NCBI GenBank assembly: GCA_965206025.1
Contig: CBDBIU010000005.1
Coordinates: 2,108,001-2,172,000, forward strand
DNA from: G963668345 sp965206025
GTDB taxonomy: Bacteria; Acidobacteriota; Terriglobia; Bryobacterales; UBA6623
Length of the DNA stretch: 64,000 bases
Reading direction: 5' to 3'
Part shown: piece after piece, positions 8,896 through 17,609 of the stretch
How positions within the stretch are numbered: the first letter of the stretch is position 1
Layout of the letters: each line of letters opens with the position of its first letter
The notes under the pieces: model-generated
Database searches by the model: none
What the model saw: the letters and a program-made list of their open reading frames with translations, nothing else
Told to the model about the DNA's origin: nothing
Program-made: the position numbers and the translations under genes

Positions 8896-9033
8896 TCATC
8901 CTGGGTTTAGCGCCACCGAGAACGTCCAAATGAAAAATGCCAGCAGTAAAGCGATGGCCAAAAAGCAGCCCACAGCACCCGCCTTCGAAGACTTCGGCTT
9001 CTTTTTGCCGCGAGCGGCTTTGAACTTAGGCAT
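8896..9033 (-). CDS. Tiny single-pass membrane protein, 45 aa
   Basis: A 45-codon frame on the minus strand begins MPKFKAARGKKKPKSSKAG, which is strongly basic, followed by one membrane segment (CFLAIALLLAFFIWTFSVAL) and a four-residue tail NPG. The basic start followed by one hydrophobic helix suggests an inner-membrane protein with its N-terminus in the cytoplasm. It sits 36 bp before rph and 87 bp after the DUF255 gene, all on one strand, so it is probably co-transcribed. Function unknown. No Shine-Dalgarno motif is visible. Confidence 0.65.
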   Translation of the reverse strand: MPKFKAARGKKKPKSSKAGAVGCFLAIALLLAFFIWTFSVALNPG

Positions 9034-9120
9034 ACAGATCAACGGCGCGGGCGCTCATGCGCCAAGCCTCGAAACAGTATTTTCGCAGGTCTATGCTCAC
9101 CGTGGTCCACGACCGCTTCG

Positions 9121-11517
9121 CTAAGGGGCAGCTGATTGCGGCAGACGCTTGACCTTCCGGATTTGCTCGGCAAAGATTTCCGGGTCGCTGGTCGGCAGCT
9201 CGCAGACCCGCCTTTCGCAAACGTACGCCGTCGGCTTCCCCTTCAAAGCAGTCTTATCTTCGAGTAGTGGAACCAGTTTTACATGCGCCGCCATCCCGTC
9301 ACCCTCGGTCGCCACCGAGAGAATGCGGTTGGGAACAAACGTTTCTCGCAGCCGGGCCAGCATCGGCTCCGCTTCCTCTCGTGACCGCGGCGTGACAATG
9401 ACGATTTCTTTCGCCGTGTCGAGGTGAAAGTCGAGCGCCAGCAGCATTTCCGAGAGCGCGGCGGGGGATCTCGTAAAGATCTTCTCGAATGCTCGGAAAG
9501 CCCTGACCGCCCGCTGACGATAACGGTCGTCGGTGGTCAGCTCGTGGAGGCGCAGTAGATTCATGACCGCCACGGAATTCCCCGCCGGCTCTGCTCCGTC
9601 ATAGCTTGGCTTTTCCCTGGCCAGAAGCTGCTCGTGATCGTCGCTGGTCATGAAGAAACCGCCGTTCTTCTTATCTTCATAACGCTTTTCGAGGACACGA
9701 TCGAGGTCAATGGCCTTTTGAAGCCATCTCGGCTTGCCGGTCGCCTCGTAGAGGTCCAGCAGAGCCGCGATCAGGAACGCGTAATCGTCGAGATAGCCGT
9801 TGTGGCGAGCTTTTCCCGACTTGTAGCTGCGAAGCAGGCGGCCATCCCGCAAAAGATGATCCAGCACGAACTCGGCTGCCCGCTCAGCCCGTCGGGCGTA
9901 GTTTTCCTCTCCCAGAATAAGCGCCGCCCGCGCATGAGCCGAGATCATCAACCCGTTCCAAGACGTCAGGATCTTCTCATCCCGCAGAGGCGGAGGACGT
10001 TTTTTTCGCTCCCGGTAAAGCAGGTCTCTTGACTCTTTCACGACGGAGCGGACTCCCGCCTCGGACAGCCCAAGTTCTTTGGCAACCGCGGTCGCGGGCC
10101 CGGGCGTGTGCAGAATGTTCCGGCCCTCGAAATTTCCCTTTGTGCTAACGGCGTAGTATGCCTTGACCACGCGCGCCCGATCTTTTCCCAGCAGTTGCTC
10201 GATCTCGGCCGGCGTCCATGTGAAAAACCAACCCTCTTCGCGTTCTCCCTCGGGATTGAGACTGTCCGCGTCAGTCGCCGAATAAAACGCGCCTTCCGGG
10301 GACATCATGTCGCGCTCGACGTAACGCAGAATGTCGCGCGCTACTCGGGCAAAATCCTCGCGACCGCTCGCCTGGTAGCCTTCCAGATAGGCAACCACAA
10401 GCAACGCGTTGTCGTAGAGCATCTTCTCGAAGTGTGGGACCAGCCACTGCTCGTCGGTCGAGTAACGATGAAACCCTCCGGCGACGTGATCGTACATTCC
10501 TCCTTGGGCCATCTTCTCTAGTGTTCGCGTGGCCATTTTGAGTGCCTGGGGGTCGTCGGTCCGGCGATGATATCGGAGCATGAGACGCACCGGCAAACTG
10601 CTTGGGAATTTGGGAGCGCCGCTCAATCCCCCGTGGTCGGAATCAAACCGCCCGCGATAGAAGCCGGCGACTCGATGAAGCACTTCGGCGTCGGGGAGAG
10701 CATCCCCGGCCGCGGGTTCGAGCCTTTTCCCGATCGCATCGACAAACCGCCCGGCCCTTTCCGACACGCGATCGGGCGCTGTGGCGTGCTCCTCGCGGAG
10801 CAGTCTCAGGAGTGTAAGGAATCCACGTCGAACCCCCCGATCCCCGTCCCTGGCTGGGAAATAGGTGCCTCCGAAGAAAGGCTCGCGCTCGGCCGTCAGC
10901 CAAACCGTCATCGGCCATCCGCCGCGACCCGTGAACCATTGGACGGCGGCCATATAGATGGCGTCGACGTCGGGGCGCTCCTCGCGGTCCACCTTGATGG
11001 GGATGTAGTTTTCATTGATGTAGCGCGCGATCTCGACGTCGTCGAACGACTCTTCCTCCATCACGTGACACCAATGGCAGGTGGAATACCCCACGCTCAG
11101 CAGGACGGGCCGGCCCAGTCGCTTGGCCTTCTCAAACGCTTCGTCCCCCCACGGATGCCAGTTCATGGGGTTGTGCGCGTGCTGCAACAAATACGGGCTG
11201 GTTTCAAGAAACAGACGATTGGTGAATTGGGGTGACCCGTCCGGGTTCAGGTGCCGGGTGCGCGGCCTGTAGCCCGTCTCGCGTTTGGCCCAGGCCGCCT
11301 GAATCGTCGCGTTTAGCTCTGGATCAAACGCCTCGGCTCCCGGCAAAGTTGTCTCGACCCGCCCGGTAGCTTTTGTGGGGCGAGGCGAAGAACCGGCCTG
11401 GCCGGCGTGCGATGGCTCCAGACCTTCCCCGCAAGCCGCCAGAAGAGCGAGAAGCGCGAGAGGGGGAAAGCGGAGCAAAAAACTTCGTGGAAAGACGGCG
11501 TTCATCTCAACCATCAT
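9121..11517 (-). CDS. Thioredoxin-domain lipoprotein, YyaL/SPATA20 (DUF255) family
   Basis: The 798-residue protein opens with a lipoprotein leader (PLALLALLAAC, lipid cysteine about C29). A thioredoxin-like DUF255 domain follows, starting at NRLFLETSPYLLQHAHNPM, with the active-site motif CHWCH at about 147-151 and GGWPMTVWL further on. The rest is a six-hairpin glycosidase-like helical domain (DHVAGGFHRYSTDEQW, HFEKMLYDNALL, SWNGLMISAHARAA, YDGAEPAGNSVAV). Family members are long known but biochemically unclear; a redox or sugar-related role has been proposed. Membrane attachment by the lipid anchor is inferred. It heads the leftward cluster with the small membrane protein, rph and rdgB. 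Confidence 0.9.
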   Translation of the reverse strand: MMVEMNAVFPRSFLLRFPPLALLALLAACGEGLEPSHAGQAGSSPRPTKATGRVETTLPGAEAFDPELNATIQAAWAKRETGYRPRTRHLNPDGSPQFTNRLFLETSPYLLQHAHNPMNWHPWGDEAFEKAKRLGRPVLLSVGYSTCHWCHVMEEESFDDVEIARYINENYIPIKVDREERPDVDAIYMAAVQWFTGRGGWPMTVWLTAEREPFFGGTYFPARDGDRGVRRGFLTLLRLLREEHATAPDRVSERAGRFVDAIGKRLEPAAGDALPDAEVLHRVAGFYRGRFDSDHGGLSGAPKFPSSLPVRLMLRYHRRTDDPQALKMATRTLEKMAQGGMYDHVAGGFHRYSTDEQWLVPHFEKMLYDNALLVVAYLEGYQASGREDFARVARDILRYVERDMMSPEGAFYSATDADSLNPEGEREEGWFFTWTPAEIEQLLGKDRARVVKAYYAVSTKGNFEGRNILHTPGPATAVAKELGLSEAGVRSVVKESRDLLYRERKKRPPPLRDEKILTSWNGLMISAHARAALILGEENYARRAERAAEFVLDHLLRDGRLLRSYKSGKARHNGYLDDYAFLIAALLDLYEATGKPRWLQKAIDLDRVLEKRYEDKKNGGFFMTSDDHEQLLAREKPSYDGAEPAGNSVAVMNLLRLHELTTDDRYRQRAVRAFRAFEKIFTRSPAALSEMLLALDFHLDTAKEIVIVTPRSREEAEPMLARLRETFVPNRILSVATEGDGMAAHVKLVPLLEDKTALKGKPTAYVCERRVCELPTSDPEIFAEQIRKVKRLPQSAAP

Positions 11518-11677
11518 GGTATCGCTTTGACGCGTTGCAAGCGCCCCAGCTTAATAGGTAACGGCCGCCCGGCGGAGCGTAGCAGGCCAGTTTCGCCGGC
11601 TCTGCCCGCAGCGGTGGAACGAGCTGCGGGCCCGATGGGCTGTGCTACCATAAGGCCTAAGTTGGAGGATTCTGGCC

Positions 11678-12193
11678 GTGCTTAGCGAAACTTCTCTCAA
11701 GGCCCCGCTAAAAAAGCACGGTATTCGTCTGACCCGCCAGCGAGAGCTGCTGTTCGAGCTCATTCACCATTCGCACAAGCACCTCAACGCGGACCAGCTC
11801 TACGAGTTGGCGAAAAAACGCGACCCCAGGATCAACCGCGTTACCGTTTACCGCACGCTAAAGCTGCTCAAACAAGAGGGCCTGATTGACGAGCTGGATC
11901 TGCTGCACCACGAAGGCGATCAGCACTACTACGAAACACGGCTCAAGCGGGAGCACGCCCACATCGTCTGCCTTCGCTGTGGAGGCGTCCAGGAATATTT
12001 TGGGGAGCCGCTGCAGTTGCTTAAGCAACAAATCGAGTCCGACTTCGGCTTTAGAATCCTTGTCGCCCGAACCGAAGTCGGAGGCTATTGCCCTGATTGC
12101 CAAGCCACGGCGCTGAGTAGCAGCGCCGACGCAGCGGAAAACCCCGTCAACAATCGTACCCGCCCAAAGCGCGCTCCCCGCGCGTCCCAGTAA
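11678..12193 (+). CDS. Fur-family transcriptional regulator
   Basis: The 171-residue protein has a winged-helix domain (GIRLTRQRELLFELI through RVTVYRTLKLLKQEGLI) and a C-terminal dimerisation domain. Metal-site residues include HEGDQHYYE and HAHIVCLRCGGVQEYF, and two cysteine pairs (CLRC, CPDC) form the structural zinc site. It is a metal- or peroxide-responsive repressor; the sequence does not distinguish Fur, Zur and PerR. GGAGG precedes the GTG start. Only six bases separate it from the FHA-phosphatase gene, so the two are surely co-transcribed and a metal- or stress-linked signal is likely. The last 30 residues are an unusual basic tail (NNRTRPKRAPRASQ). Confidence 0.92.
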   Translation: MLSETSLKAPLKKHGIRLTRQRELLFELIHHSHKHLNADQLYELAKKRDPRINRVTVYRTLKLLKQEGLIDELDLLHHEGDQHYYETRLKREHAHIVCLRCGGVQEYFGEPLQLLKQQIESDFGFRILVARTEVGGYCPDCQATALSSSADAAENPVNNRTRPKRAPRASQ

Positions 12194-12199
12194 GCGCCC

Positions 12200-13897
12200 A
12201 TGTCTGCGGACACTGCGGCCTCGGCTCCGCCCCGCGGTTCTCACGCCGCCGCCTTGACCGTCACCGTCATCGGTCCTTCCGGGGACAGGCACGAGGTTCA
12301 GGTGACCCATAGCCCGTTTCGGATCGGTCGTCTCCCCGAGTGCGAAATTCCCCTCCGCGACAATCGCGTTTCCCGCAACCACGGACAGATCCTGCTCGAA
12401 GGCTCGAAACACTACATCGAAGACATCAGGAGCCGCCACGGATTGTTCGTCAACGGGAAGAAGGTCGATCGTCACGAACTGCGTCCGGGAGACGAAATCG
12501 AGTTTGGTATCGAAGACTCCTACCGTCTGGTAGTCGGAAAAGACCTAACCTTCACCGCCCCGCTGATGGAAAAGGTCGCCGCCATGCCCGAAAGCGAGGG
12601 TACAGGCAGCTTGGGCCGTCTGAGCGCGGTCCTCGAAGTAGCCCGTGCGCTGCAATCCTCGCTCGCCGTGGACGAAGTTCTTGCCGCGGCCGTCGACGCC
12701 GCCCTGGTTGTGACCGGAGCCGAGCGGGGTTTTCTGATGCTGACGGATGGATCGGGAGAACTGGAGGTCAAGGTTGCTCGAGACCAAGGCGGCGAACAGT
12801 TGGCGGCCGACGAATTGCAAGTGCCTCGCCGGGTGATCCAAAAAGCCCTTACTAAACGCCGAGATCTACTGTGGATGACCTTTGATCCCGCCAAGGAAGA
12901 GACAGCCGACATCGAGCTGGGCGAAACCGTGGCTCGGCTCGAGCTCCGCAGCGCTATCTGCGTACCGCTTGTGCGAATACGAATCGGCCAGCAGCAAGAA
13001 ACGAGTTTGCTTTCCCCCGGCGAGGATACGCTGGGCGCTCTCTACATGGACTCGAAGAAGGTCACCGGCGACCTGTCGGCAGCCAATCGGGAACTGCTCC
13101 AGACGCTGGCGATCGAGATTTCGACGGTTCTTGAAAATGCCCGTTTGTTGGCCCAGGAACACAAGCAACAGTCGCTGGAGCAGGAGCTCAAGATCGCTCG
13201 CGACATCCAGCAAACGATGCTGCCCGAGCGACTGCCCGCCGCCGGCTGGCTGGTGGCCGAGGGCAGCAGCGAGGCCTGCTTCCAGGTGGGCGGGGACTAT
13301 TTCGACGTCATGGAGTTGTCGGAGGACAACTGGGGCGTGGTCCAAGCTGACGTCTCGGGCAAGGGCGTCTCGGCGGCTCTGTTGACGTCTCTCATCCAGG
13401 GCGCTTTTTTCGCCACAGCATCGCTCAATTCCCGCCCCTCGGAAATCGTAGCGCGAGTAAATCGATACATCTGTGAGCGCTCCCGTTCGGCCCGCTTCGC
13501 GACCGTCTTTTACTGCTTGGTGCGGCGTGACGGCGCCGCGCGATGGGTCAGCGCGGGTCATTGCCCGGCGATACTTGTGCGCGCCTCCGGAGAAACGGAG
13601 TGGTTAAACGCGACCAGCTTCCCGATCGGACTCTTCCCGGAGGCAGAGTTTCCGCAACAGGAGTTTACGCTGTCCGAAGGCGACAAGGTGATCGTCTACA
13701 CCGACGGCGTCTCCGAGGCCGTCAATTGGTCGAATGAGCAGTTTGGCGAAGAGCGCCTGCAGGAAGCAGCGCGGCGCCACGCCTCCTCCAGCGCCCCGGA
13801 GCTGCTCCGATCCATTCGGGAAGAGGTCGCCTCATTTACCTCGGGCGCGCCGCAGAACGACGACTTGACGCTCCTTGTACTGGGATACCAAGGATGA
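12200..13897 (+). CDS. FHA-GAF-PP2C (SpoIIE-type) serine phosphatase
   Basis: The 565-residue soluble protein has three domains. An FHA domain (about 20-115; FRIGRLPECEIPL, NRVSRNHGQI, SRHGLFVNGKKV) binds phosphothreonine. A GAF domain (about 140-325) would sense a small ligand. A SpoIIE/RsbU PP2C domain (about 345-560) carries VGGDYFDV, ADVSGKGVSAALL, GHCPAILV and QNDDLTLLVL, with the metal-binding aspartates present. Such proteins usually dephosphorylate anti-sigma-factor antagonists or Ser/Thr kinase targets. No anti-anti-sigma partner is in the window. It is coupled to the Fur-like gene upstream and converges with the metalloprotease gene, which ends three bases away. Confidence 0.92.
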   Translation: MSADTAASAPPRGSHAAALTVTVIGPSGDRHEVQVTHSPFRIGRLPECEIPLRDNRVSRNHGQILLEGSKHYIEDIRSRHGLFVNGKKVDRHELRPGDEIEFGIEDSYRLVVGKDLTFTAPLMEKVAAMPESEGTGSLGRLSAVLEVARALQSSLAVDEVLAAAVDAALVVTGAERGFLMLTDGSGELEVKVARDQGGEQLAADELQVPRRVIQKALTKRRDLLWMTFDPAKEETADIELGETVARLELRSAICVPLVRIRIGQQQETSLLSPGEDTLGALYMDSKKVTGDLSAANRELLQTLAIEISTVLENARLLAQEHKQQSLEQELKIARDIQQTMLPERLPAAGWLVAEGSSEACFQVGGDYFDVMELSEDNWGVVQADVSGKGVSAALLTSLIQGAFFATASLNSRPSEIVARVNRYICERSRSARFATVFYCLVRRDGAARWVSAGHCPAILVRASGETEWLNATSFPIGLFPEAEFPQQEFTLSEGDKVIVYTDGVSEAVNWSNEQFGEERLQEAARRHASSSAPELLRSIREEVASFTSGAPQNDDLTLLVLGYQG

Positions 13898-13900
13898 GAT

Positions 13901-14281
13901 TCAGCGCCTTTCCCGTCGGCGTTCGGCGTCGCGAACCTCCTTCTCGCTCATGCCGAGATGATGGGCCAGTTCGTGCCACAACGTGTCGTAAATGATCTGC
14001 GGGATCTCTTCCGCCCGTCGGGCCGAGCGCTCGATGGGTCCCTGAAATAGGGTTACCTTGTCCGGCAACACCATCCCATAGCCATGACCCCGCCGCGAGA
14101 GCGGCACACCCTGGTAAAGCCCGAGCAGGGCGCCCCCCGGGGGGACTCGAGCGGCGCGTAAGTCCGCGGGCTCCGGCTCCGGCTCGACAAAGACGGCGAC
14201 GTTCGAAAAGCGGTCGCGGAAACTCTTCGGTATCGACCGCCAGGCTTGATCGGCCAAGTCTTCAAAATCGTCGCGGCTCAT
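13901..14281 (-). CDS. Minimal zinc metallopeptidase family protein (MtfA-unrelated zincin, DUF1025 type)
   Basis: The 126-residue protein matches the small zincin-like family in size and pattern. After an N-terminal FEDLADQAWRSIPKSFRDRF helix it has a VAVFVEPEPEP strand and a GLYQGVPLSRRG loop, and closes with the zinc motif HELAHHLGMSE (HExxH plus downstream glutamate). Family members are cytosolic, and their substrates are mostly unknown. The start at 14281 is an ATG. The coding end faces the phosphatase gene with a three-base gap, and no terminator is visible between them. Confidence 0.85.
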   Translation of the reverse strand: MSRDDFEDLADQAWRSIPKSFRDRFSNVAVFVEPEPEPADLRAARVPPGGALLGLYQGVPLSRRGHGYGMVLPDKVTLFQGPIERSARRAEEIPQIIYDTLWHELAHHLGMSEKEVRDAERRRERR

Positions 14282-14319
14282 GATTTCTCGTGGCCCCGGC
14301 GGTCATGGACCCCTCCAAA

Positions 14320-14418
14320 TGAGGCTCGCAAATTACAGTGACTTTGGAACATGGGTACGGCATGTTGTGTCCCTACAGTCTGAACACAGGCCTTGTCACG
14401 ATAGTTTGCGAGACTCAC
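14320..14418. repeat. Family 2 palindromic repeat, uninterrupted copy
   Basis: About 99 bp with inverted ends: GAGGCTCGCAAATTACAGTG on the left and the reverse complement of GAGTCTCGCAAACTATCGTG on the right. The inner part (ACATGGGTACGGCATG...CCCTACAGTCTGAACACAGG) is shared with copies at 26895-26992 and 33892-34189. It is noncoding and sits in the 309-bp gap after the metallopeptidase gene. The rest of that gap shows only a thrice-repeated GTCGGCCCC motif. Confidence 0.7.
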
Positions 14419-14590
14419 TAGGTCGGCCCCCAACCCGCTTGCAGGGGCTGTTGCGGCTGGCATCGCAGCGACTTTTAATTCGCGGCTGTAGACTCGTCGG
14501 CCCCAATCCATACCTCTCTCCCTTCAATGTGGTCGGCCCCCTTAGTGCTTCTACTCGACCGTTGGCTGCTCGGTCAGGCCCGCGTGTATC

Positions 14591-15025
14591 GTGTGTGGCA
14601 TCAAGCACCTGCGATGTCGAACGATAAGGGCCCTTGTGGATGCATTAGCTCTTCTACCTGTCCCAGAGAAAAACGCCGACTCAGCCGTTGTGCATGACCT
14701 GCTCGCAAGCCTGACCCGGATGACCTTGCGTGGCTATCAGCCGTCCGCCTTCCTGCTGGTTCGTCTGACGGATGGGCGCATAAAGCTGGTTCACACGCCT
14801 CGGGGAACGGACCAAGCCCGCGAGGAAGCAGGCCGCATCCGAAACGAATACGGTCCGCTGGAGCTGGCGCTTAGCGTTTCGGTAGATCGCGGGGATACGG
14901 AGGTCCGGTTAGCGGTAGACGATCTTGGCGAACAGCTTGCGGTTCCGCCAGTTAGCGGTTCTTCGGCCGGAATCGCTCCTTCCTCGCGGCAGACGCAGCG
15001 GAACCCGATCGTCGGCACTTTGTGA
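14591..15025 (+). CDS. Hypothetical protein, possibly a relic
   Basis: The 144-residue frame has good coding texture from about residue 16 to 115 (ALVDALALLPVPEKNAD, YQPSAFLLVRLTDGRIKLVH, GPLELALSVSVDRGDTEVRL). This contrasts with the Ser/Arg-rich antisense frame on the other strand, which has the look of a shadow. The first residues and the end (SSAGIAPSSRQTQRNP) look non-native, so the true start may be a later TTG near 14637. It overlaps the 3' end of the SUMF1-type gene by about 235 bp tail-to-tail. I do not recognise a family; no signal peptide or membrane segment is present. Confidence 0.4.
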   Translation: MCGIKHLRCRTIRALVDALALLPVPEKNADSAVVHDLLASLTRMTLRGYQPSAFLLVRLTDGRIKLVHTPRGTDQAREEAGRIRNEYGPLELALSVSVDRGDTEVRLAVDDLGEQLAVPPVSGSSAGIAPSSRQTQRNPIVGTL

Positions 15026-16056
15026 TCTGCGGGACTGCGAAGACGGGCCGGCGCGCGAGTATAGATGCGGTCAAGATACCAATCCCCGCCGCGGATTACG
15101 CGGTACTGACGGCCAAACTCCGGATTGCCGTAGGCTGAGCCGGGGTAGGCGTCAAACCAGTCCTCAACCCACTCGAAGACATTTCCTGCCATATCGAGAG
15201 CACCGTACGGACTCGCTCCCGAGGGGTAGGAGCCGGCCGGTTTCGTCGTGACGACGCTGCCTCGCAGGCGGGCCTTGTAGACCTCTTCCCACCACTTCGT
15301 CCAGATTTCCACCGTGGGAAGCTCGTGCTCGGACCAACTCGTGGGACTGTTTAAACGGTCCTTTCCCCACTCATCGCCCCAAGGATATCGGCGGCCGTCG
15401 GTTCCACGCGCCGCCTTCTCCCACTCCGCTTCGGTGGGAAGAGATTTGCCCGCCCACTCACAGTAGGCTTTCGCGTCGTCGTAGGCCACCAATACCACCG
15501 GATGATCGCCGAGGCCGTCTGGATAAGTCCCCTGCCGCCAGTTGTAAAGCGAGGCCCAGCCTCGATCAACAAAGGGGGCTTCCCGGCCCGTGGCTTCGAC
15601 GAAAACGCCGTACTGCCGCTGCGTGACCTCGCTGCGATCGATATAGAAGCTATCGATGCCGACCGTCCTTTGGGGATGCTCACTCTCGAAAAGAACCCGC
15701 GAGCCGCCGTAGGATTGATACTCTGCCTCGATCTGACCTTCGGTGCTCCCCATCAAAAAGGAACCCGAGGCGATGAAAACCATCCCTGTGAGTCTGGGAT
15801 CGTCGGGGGGTAAAAAGCCGGGATCCCTAATGCCGGTGGCCGAGGAGGGAGCCGTCGGGAGATCGTCAGCGCACCCGGAGAGGAACCAAACTCCTACCAG
15901 CAGCAAGACGACCCACAGCCGCCCGGATTTTCCGACCGCGCTCGGGGCGAGCACCGGGGGCCCGGCCCCAGGCTTTGAGATTCTCCATTCACCCAGCGGT
16001 GAAAGCTGTGATCTGGGAGGAAAGATTTCGCCGTTATTCACTCGCGGAACCGGCAA
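14791..16056 (-). CDS. SUMF1/FGE-sulfatase-domain lipoprotein
   Basis: A lipoprotein leader (LWVVLLLVGVWFLSGC) precedes a formylglycine-generating-enzyme-like domain: GMVFIASGSFLMGS, FYIDRSEVTQRQYGVFV, HPVVLVAYDDAKAYCEWAGK, LPTEAEWEKAARG, YPWGDEW, YGALDMAGNVFEWVEDW, RVIRGGDWYLD and IGFRCVCRE. The domain ends near 15010. The following 70 residues are Ser/Arg-rich and antisense to the plus-strand frame, so the natural stop may have been lost. The start is uncertain: ATG 16056 overlaps the upstream gene, while a GTG at 15954 gives a cleaner leader. Many such proteins are not sulfatase activators, and an envelope role is all I infer. Confidence 0.8.
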   Translation of the reverse strand: MPVPRVNNGEIFPPRSQLSPLGEWRISKPGAGPPVLAPSAVGKSGRLWVVLLLVGVWFLSGCADDLPTAPSSATGIRDPGFLPPDDPRLTGMVFIASGSFLMGSTEGQIEAEYQSYGGSRVLFESEHPQRTVGIDSFYIDRSEVTQRQYGVFVEATGREAPFVDRGWASLYNWRQGTYPDGLGDHPVVLVAYDDAKAYCEWAGKSLPTEAEWEKAARGTDGRRYPWGDEWGKDRLNSPTSWSEHELPTVEIWTKWWEEVYKARLRGSVVTTKPAGSYPSGASPYGALDMAGNVFEWVEDWFDAYPGSAYGNPEFGRQYRVIRGGDWYLDRIYTRAPARLRSPADHKVPTIGFRCVCREEGAIPAEEPLTGGTASCSPRSSTANRTSVSPRSTETLSASSSGPYSFRMRPASSRAWSVPRGV

Positions 16057-16375
16057 GCATCTTGAACAGCCCGCTAGCCTCCTGCCGTGCTACACGCGCA
16101 CGGGTGGGCACAACCCGGACCGGGGATGATTCACTCGCCTGATCCTCCTGCACGTCGACGTAGATCTCCACGAGATTGACCATGCCGCCATTGAAGTTTT
16201 CGCCCATGAAGTTGCTGACGGTCACAATCGCTCGCTGCTGCTCGGCAACTACTCCGTAAACGGCGTCCGGGTCCTTGAACTCAGCCACCTTGCGAGCGAT
16301 ATCGAGCTGCACGTCCAGGTCTCGCGGAGCCAGGAAGATGTTGCCCCAATCGTCGAGAATCGCAAACAGGCTCAA
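16034..16375 (-). CDS. Hypothetical protein, 113 aa
   Basis: The frame (MSLFAILDDWGNIFLAPRDL through MLAGSASE) has no leader or membrane segment. The middle contains a regular beta-rich stretch (YGVVAEQQRAIVTVSNFMG, GGMVNLVEIYVDVQED). It follows the 98-residue exported protein gene by 11 bp and touches the SUMF1-type gene, so the three form a leftward operon. I do not recognise the family. Confidence 0.6.
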   Translation of the reverse strand: MSLFAILDDWGNIFLAPRDLDVQLDIARKVAEFKDPDAVYGVVAEQQRAIVTVSNFMGENFNGGMVNLVEIYVDVQEDQASESSPVRVVPTRARVARQEASGLFKMLAGSASE

Positions 16376-16386
16376 GGGGAAAATCT

Positions 16387-16683
16387 TTACATCTCGTATT
16401 CGAACAGGACGTCAATCTTCCGCGGCCCCCAGGTTCGCTCCATCGGACCCAACGGAGAAGCACTCGTGATAACGCGCCAATCGCCGTCGTCGAACCGCTG
16501 AAAGCGGCAGACGCCCGCCCAGTAGGTTTCGGGTTGAGGCGCGGCCAAGGCGGCGCCGAAGCAGACACTTTGGAAATCGTCCGTCGTATCTGACCCGGAA
16601 CGACGCAACGAATCGACGGGCCTGATCTGGGCGCTGAGTGTGGTTGCGATGATCACGACGCCGAGAGCGTATTTATTGATCAT
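16387..16683 (-). CDS. Hypothetical exported protein, 98 aa
   Basis: A short leader (YALGVVIIATTLSAQ) is followed by a mature part of about 80 residues with two cysteines (SVCFGAALA, AGVCRFQRF) and an aromatic-rich middle. Translation starts at an ATG at 16683. It is the first gene of a three-gene leftward operon with a hypothetical protein and a SUMF1-type lipoprotein. No family recognised. Confidence 0.55.
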   Translation of the reverse strand: MINKYALGVVIIATTLSAQIRPVDSLRRSGSDTTDDFQSVCFGAALAAPQPETYWAGVCRFQRFDDGDWRVITSASPLGPMERTWGPRKIDVLFEYEM

Positions 16684-17609
16684 GATGATTGTGCTCGGTG
16701 GCGAATCAAACCACTCGCTTCACCCCGAGTGCAGGGTTGTTCCGGTTTGAATCGCGCGGATCTGTCGATCAGGAGGGAGACCGGCGACTGCTCCCGAATC
16801 GCTTCCTCCTCGAACCTCGACCGATTGGTTCAAATAAAATGTTAATCGAATGGCATCACTCTGACAAGGAGGGATTCTCGGAACTGCCGGGGTAGAGCGT
16901 ATCCCCTAACAGTCCTAGGAATCCAAACCGCTTCAGCCGCCGTATGAATTTTCGGCTGAAACCGACATGGTTTCGTTGTCTAGTAGACCCATGTGAGAGG
17001 GGACGCCTGCCTTGGAGCGGGGCAACTTACTCGGATTGCTCTCGCGGCCAACCAAGCTTCCCGCTGACCTTTTGAAGGCTGGATTGGGTCCGCCGTCGCC
17101 AATTCAAGCGTCGGAAATTCCGATGCGAACCACCGCAACAACCCCGGCGACCAGCGACCCCATGAAGGTATTCCCAAGCAAGGTCAGGACTCTCAGCTTT
17201 TACCACCCGCGCTCAGAGGCATCCCACCGCGGCCACGGCCGCCGGGATGCCTCCCCGCGCGATCATCCAGCGCAACCCTCCGTGACCCCCTAGCCCGCAT
17301 TTCTCACGAGCGTTTTCCGACGACTGCGTTGAACGAACTTTATTTCTATGGGAGGACCGGCGGGATCGCCGGTCCCTACTACCGCGGCTTTTGAGGACTC
17401 AAAGTAGGGACAAGCGATCTCGCCTGTCCACGGCGACCGGAGGTGCGCCGCTGTCGCGCCCCGGGGATGGCCTGGTTGCCACCTTCTGTGTCCCTACAAC
17501 CTTGGCGCCCACCCCGGAATCCGAGGGAGCAATGGCCGCAAACAGACCGGGGCGTCGCCAGGTGCGGAATGGCGGCCGTCGAGAGACCCGAAGCTCTCAC
17601 AACAGGAAA
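16684..17609. other. Gene-poor interval, 926 bp
   Basis: No convincing gene on either strand. A solo family 1 tip lies at 17291-17308 (TAGCCCGCATTTCTCAC). A perfect 9-bp stem with a GGAT loop (GGACCGGCG...CGCCGGTCC) lies at 17354-17375, with a related GTAGGGACAAGCGATCTCGC segment just after it. The hairpin lacks a T-run, so I do not call it a terminator. Confidence 0.5.

Noticed and set aside
8891..9124. 77-residue plus-strand frame
   Set aside because: The minus strand here encodes a better small membrane protein; the plus frame has no coding character.
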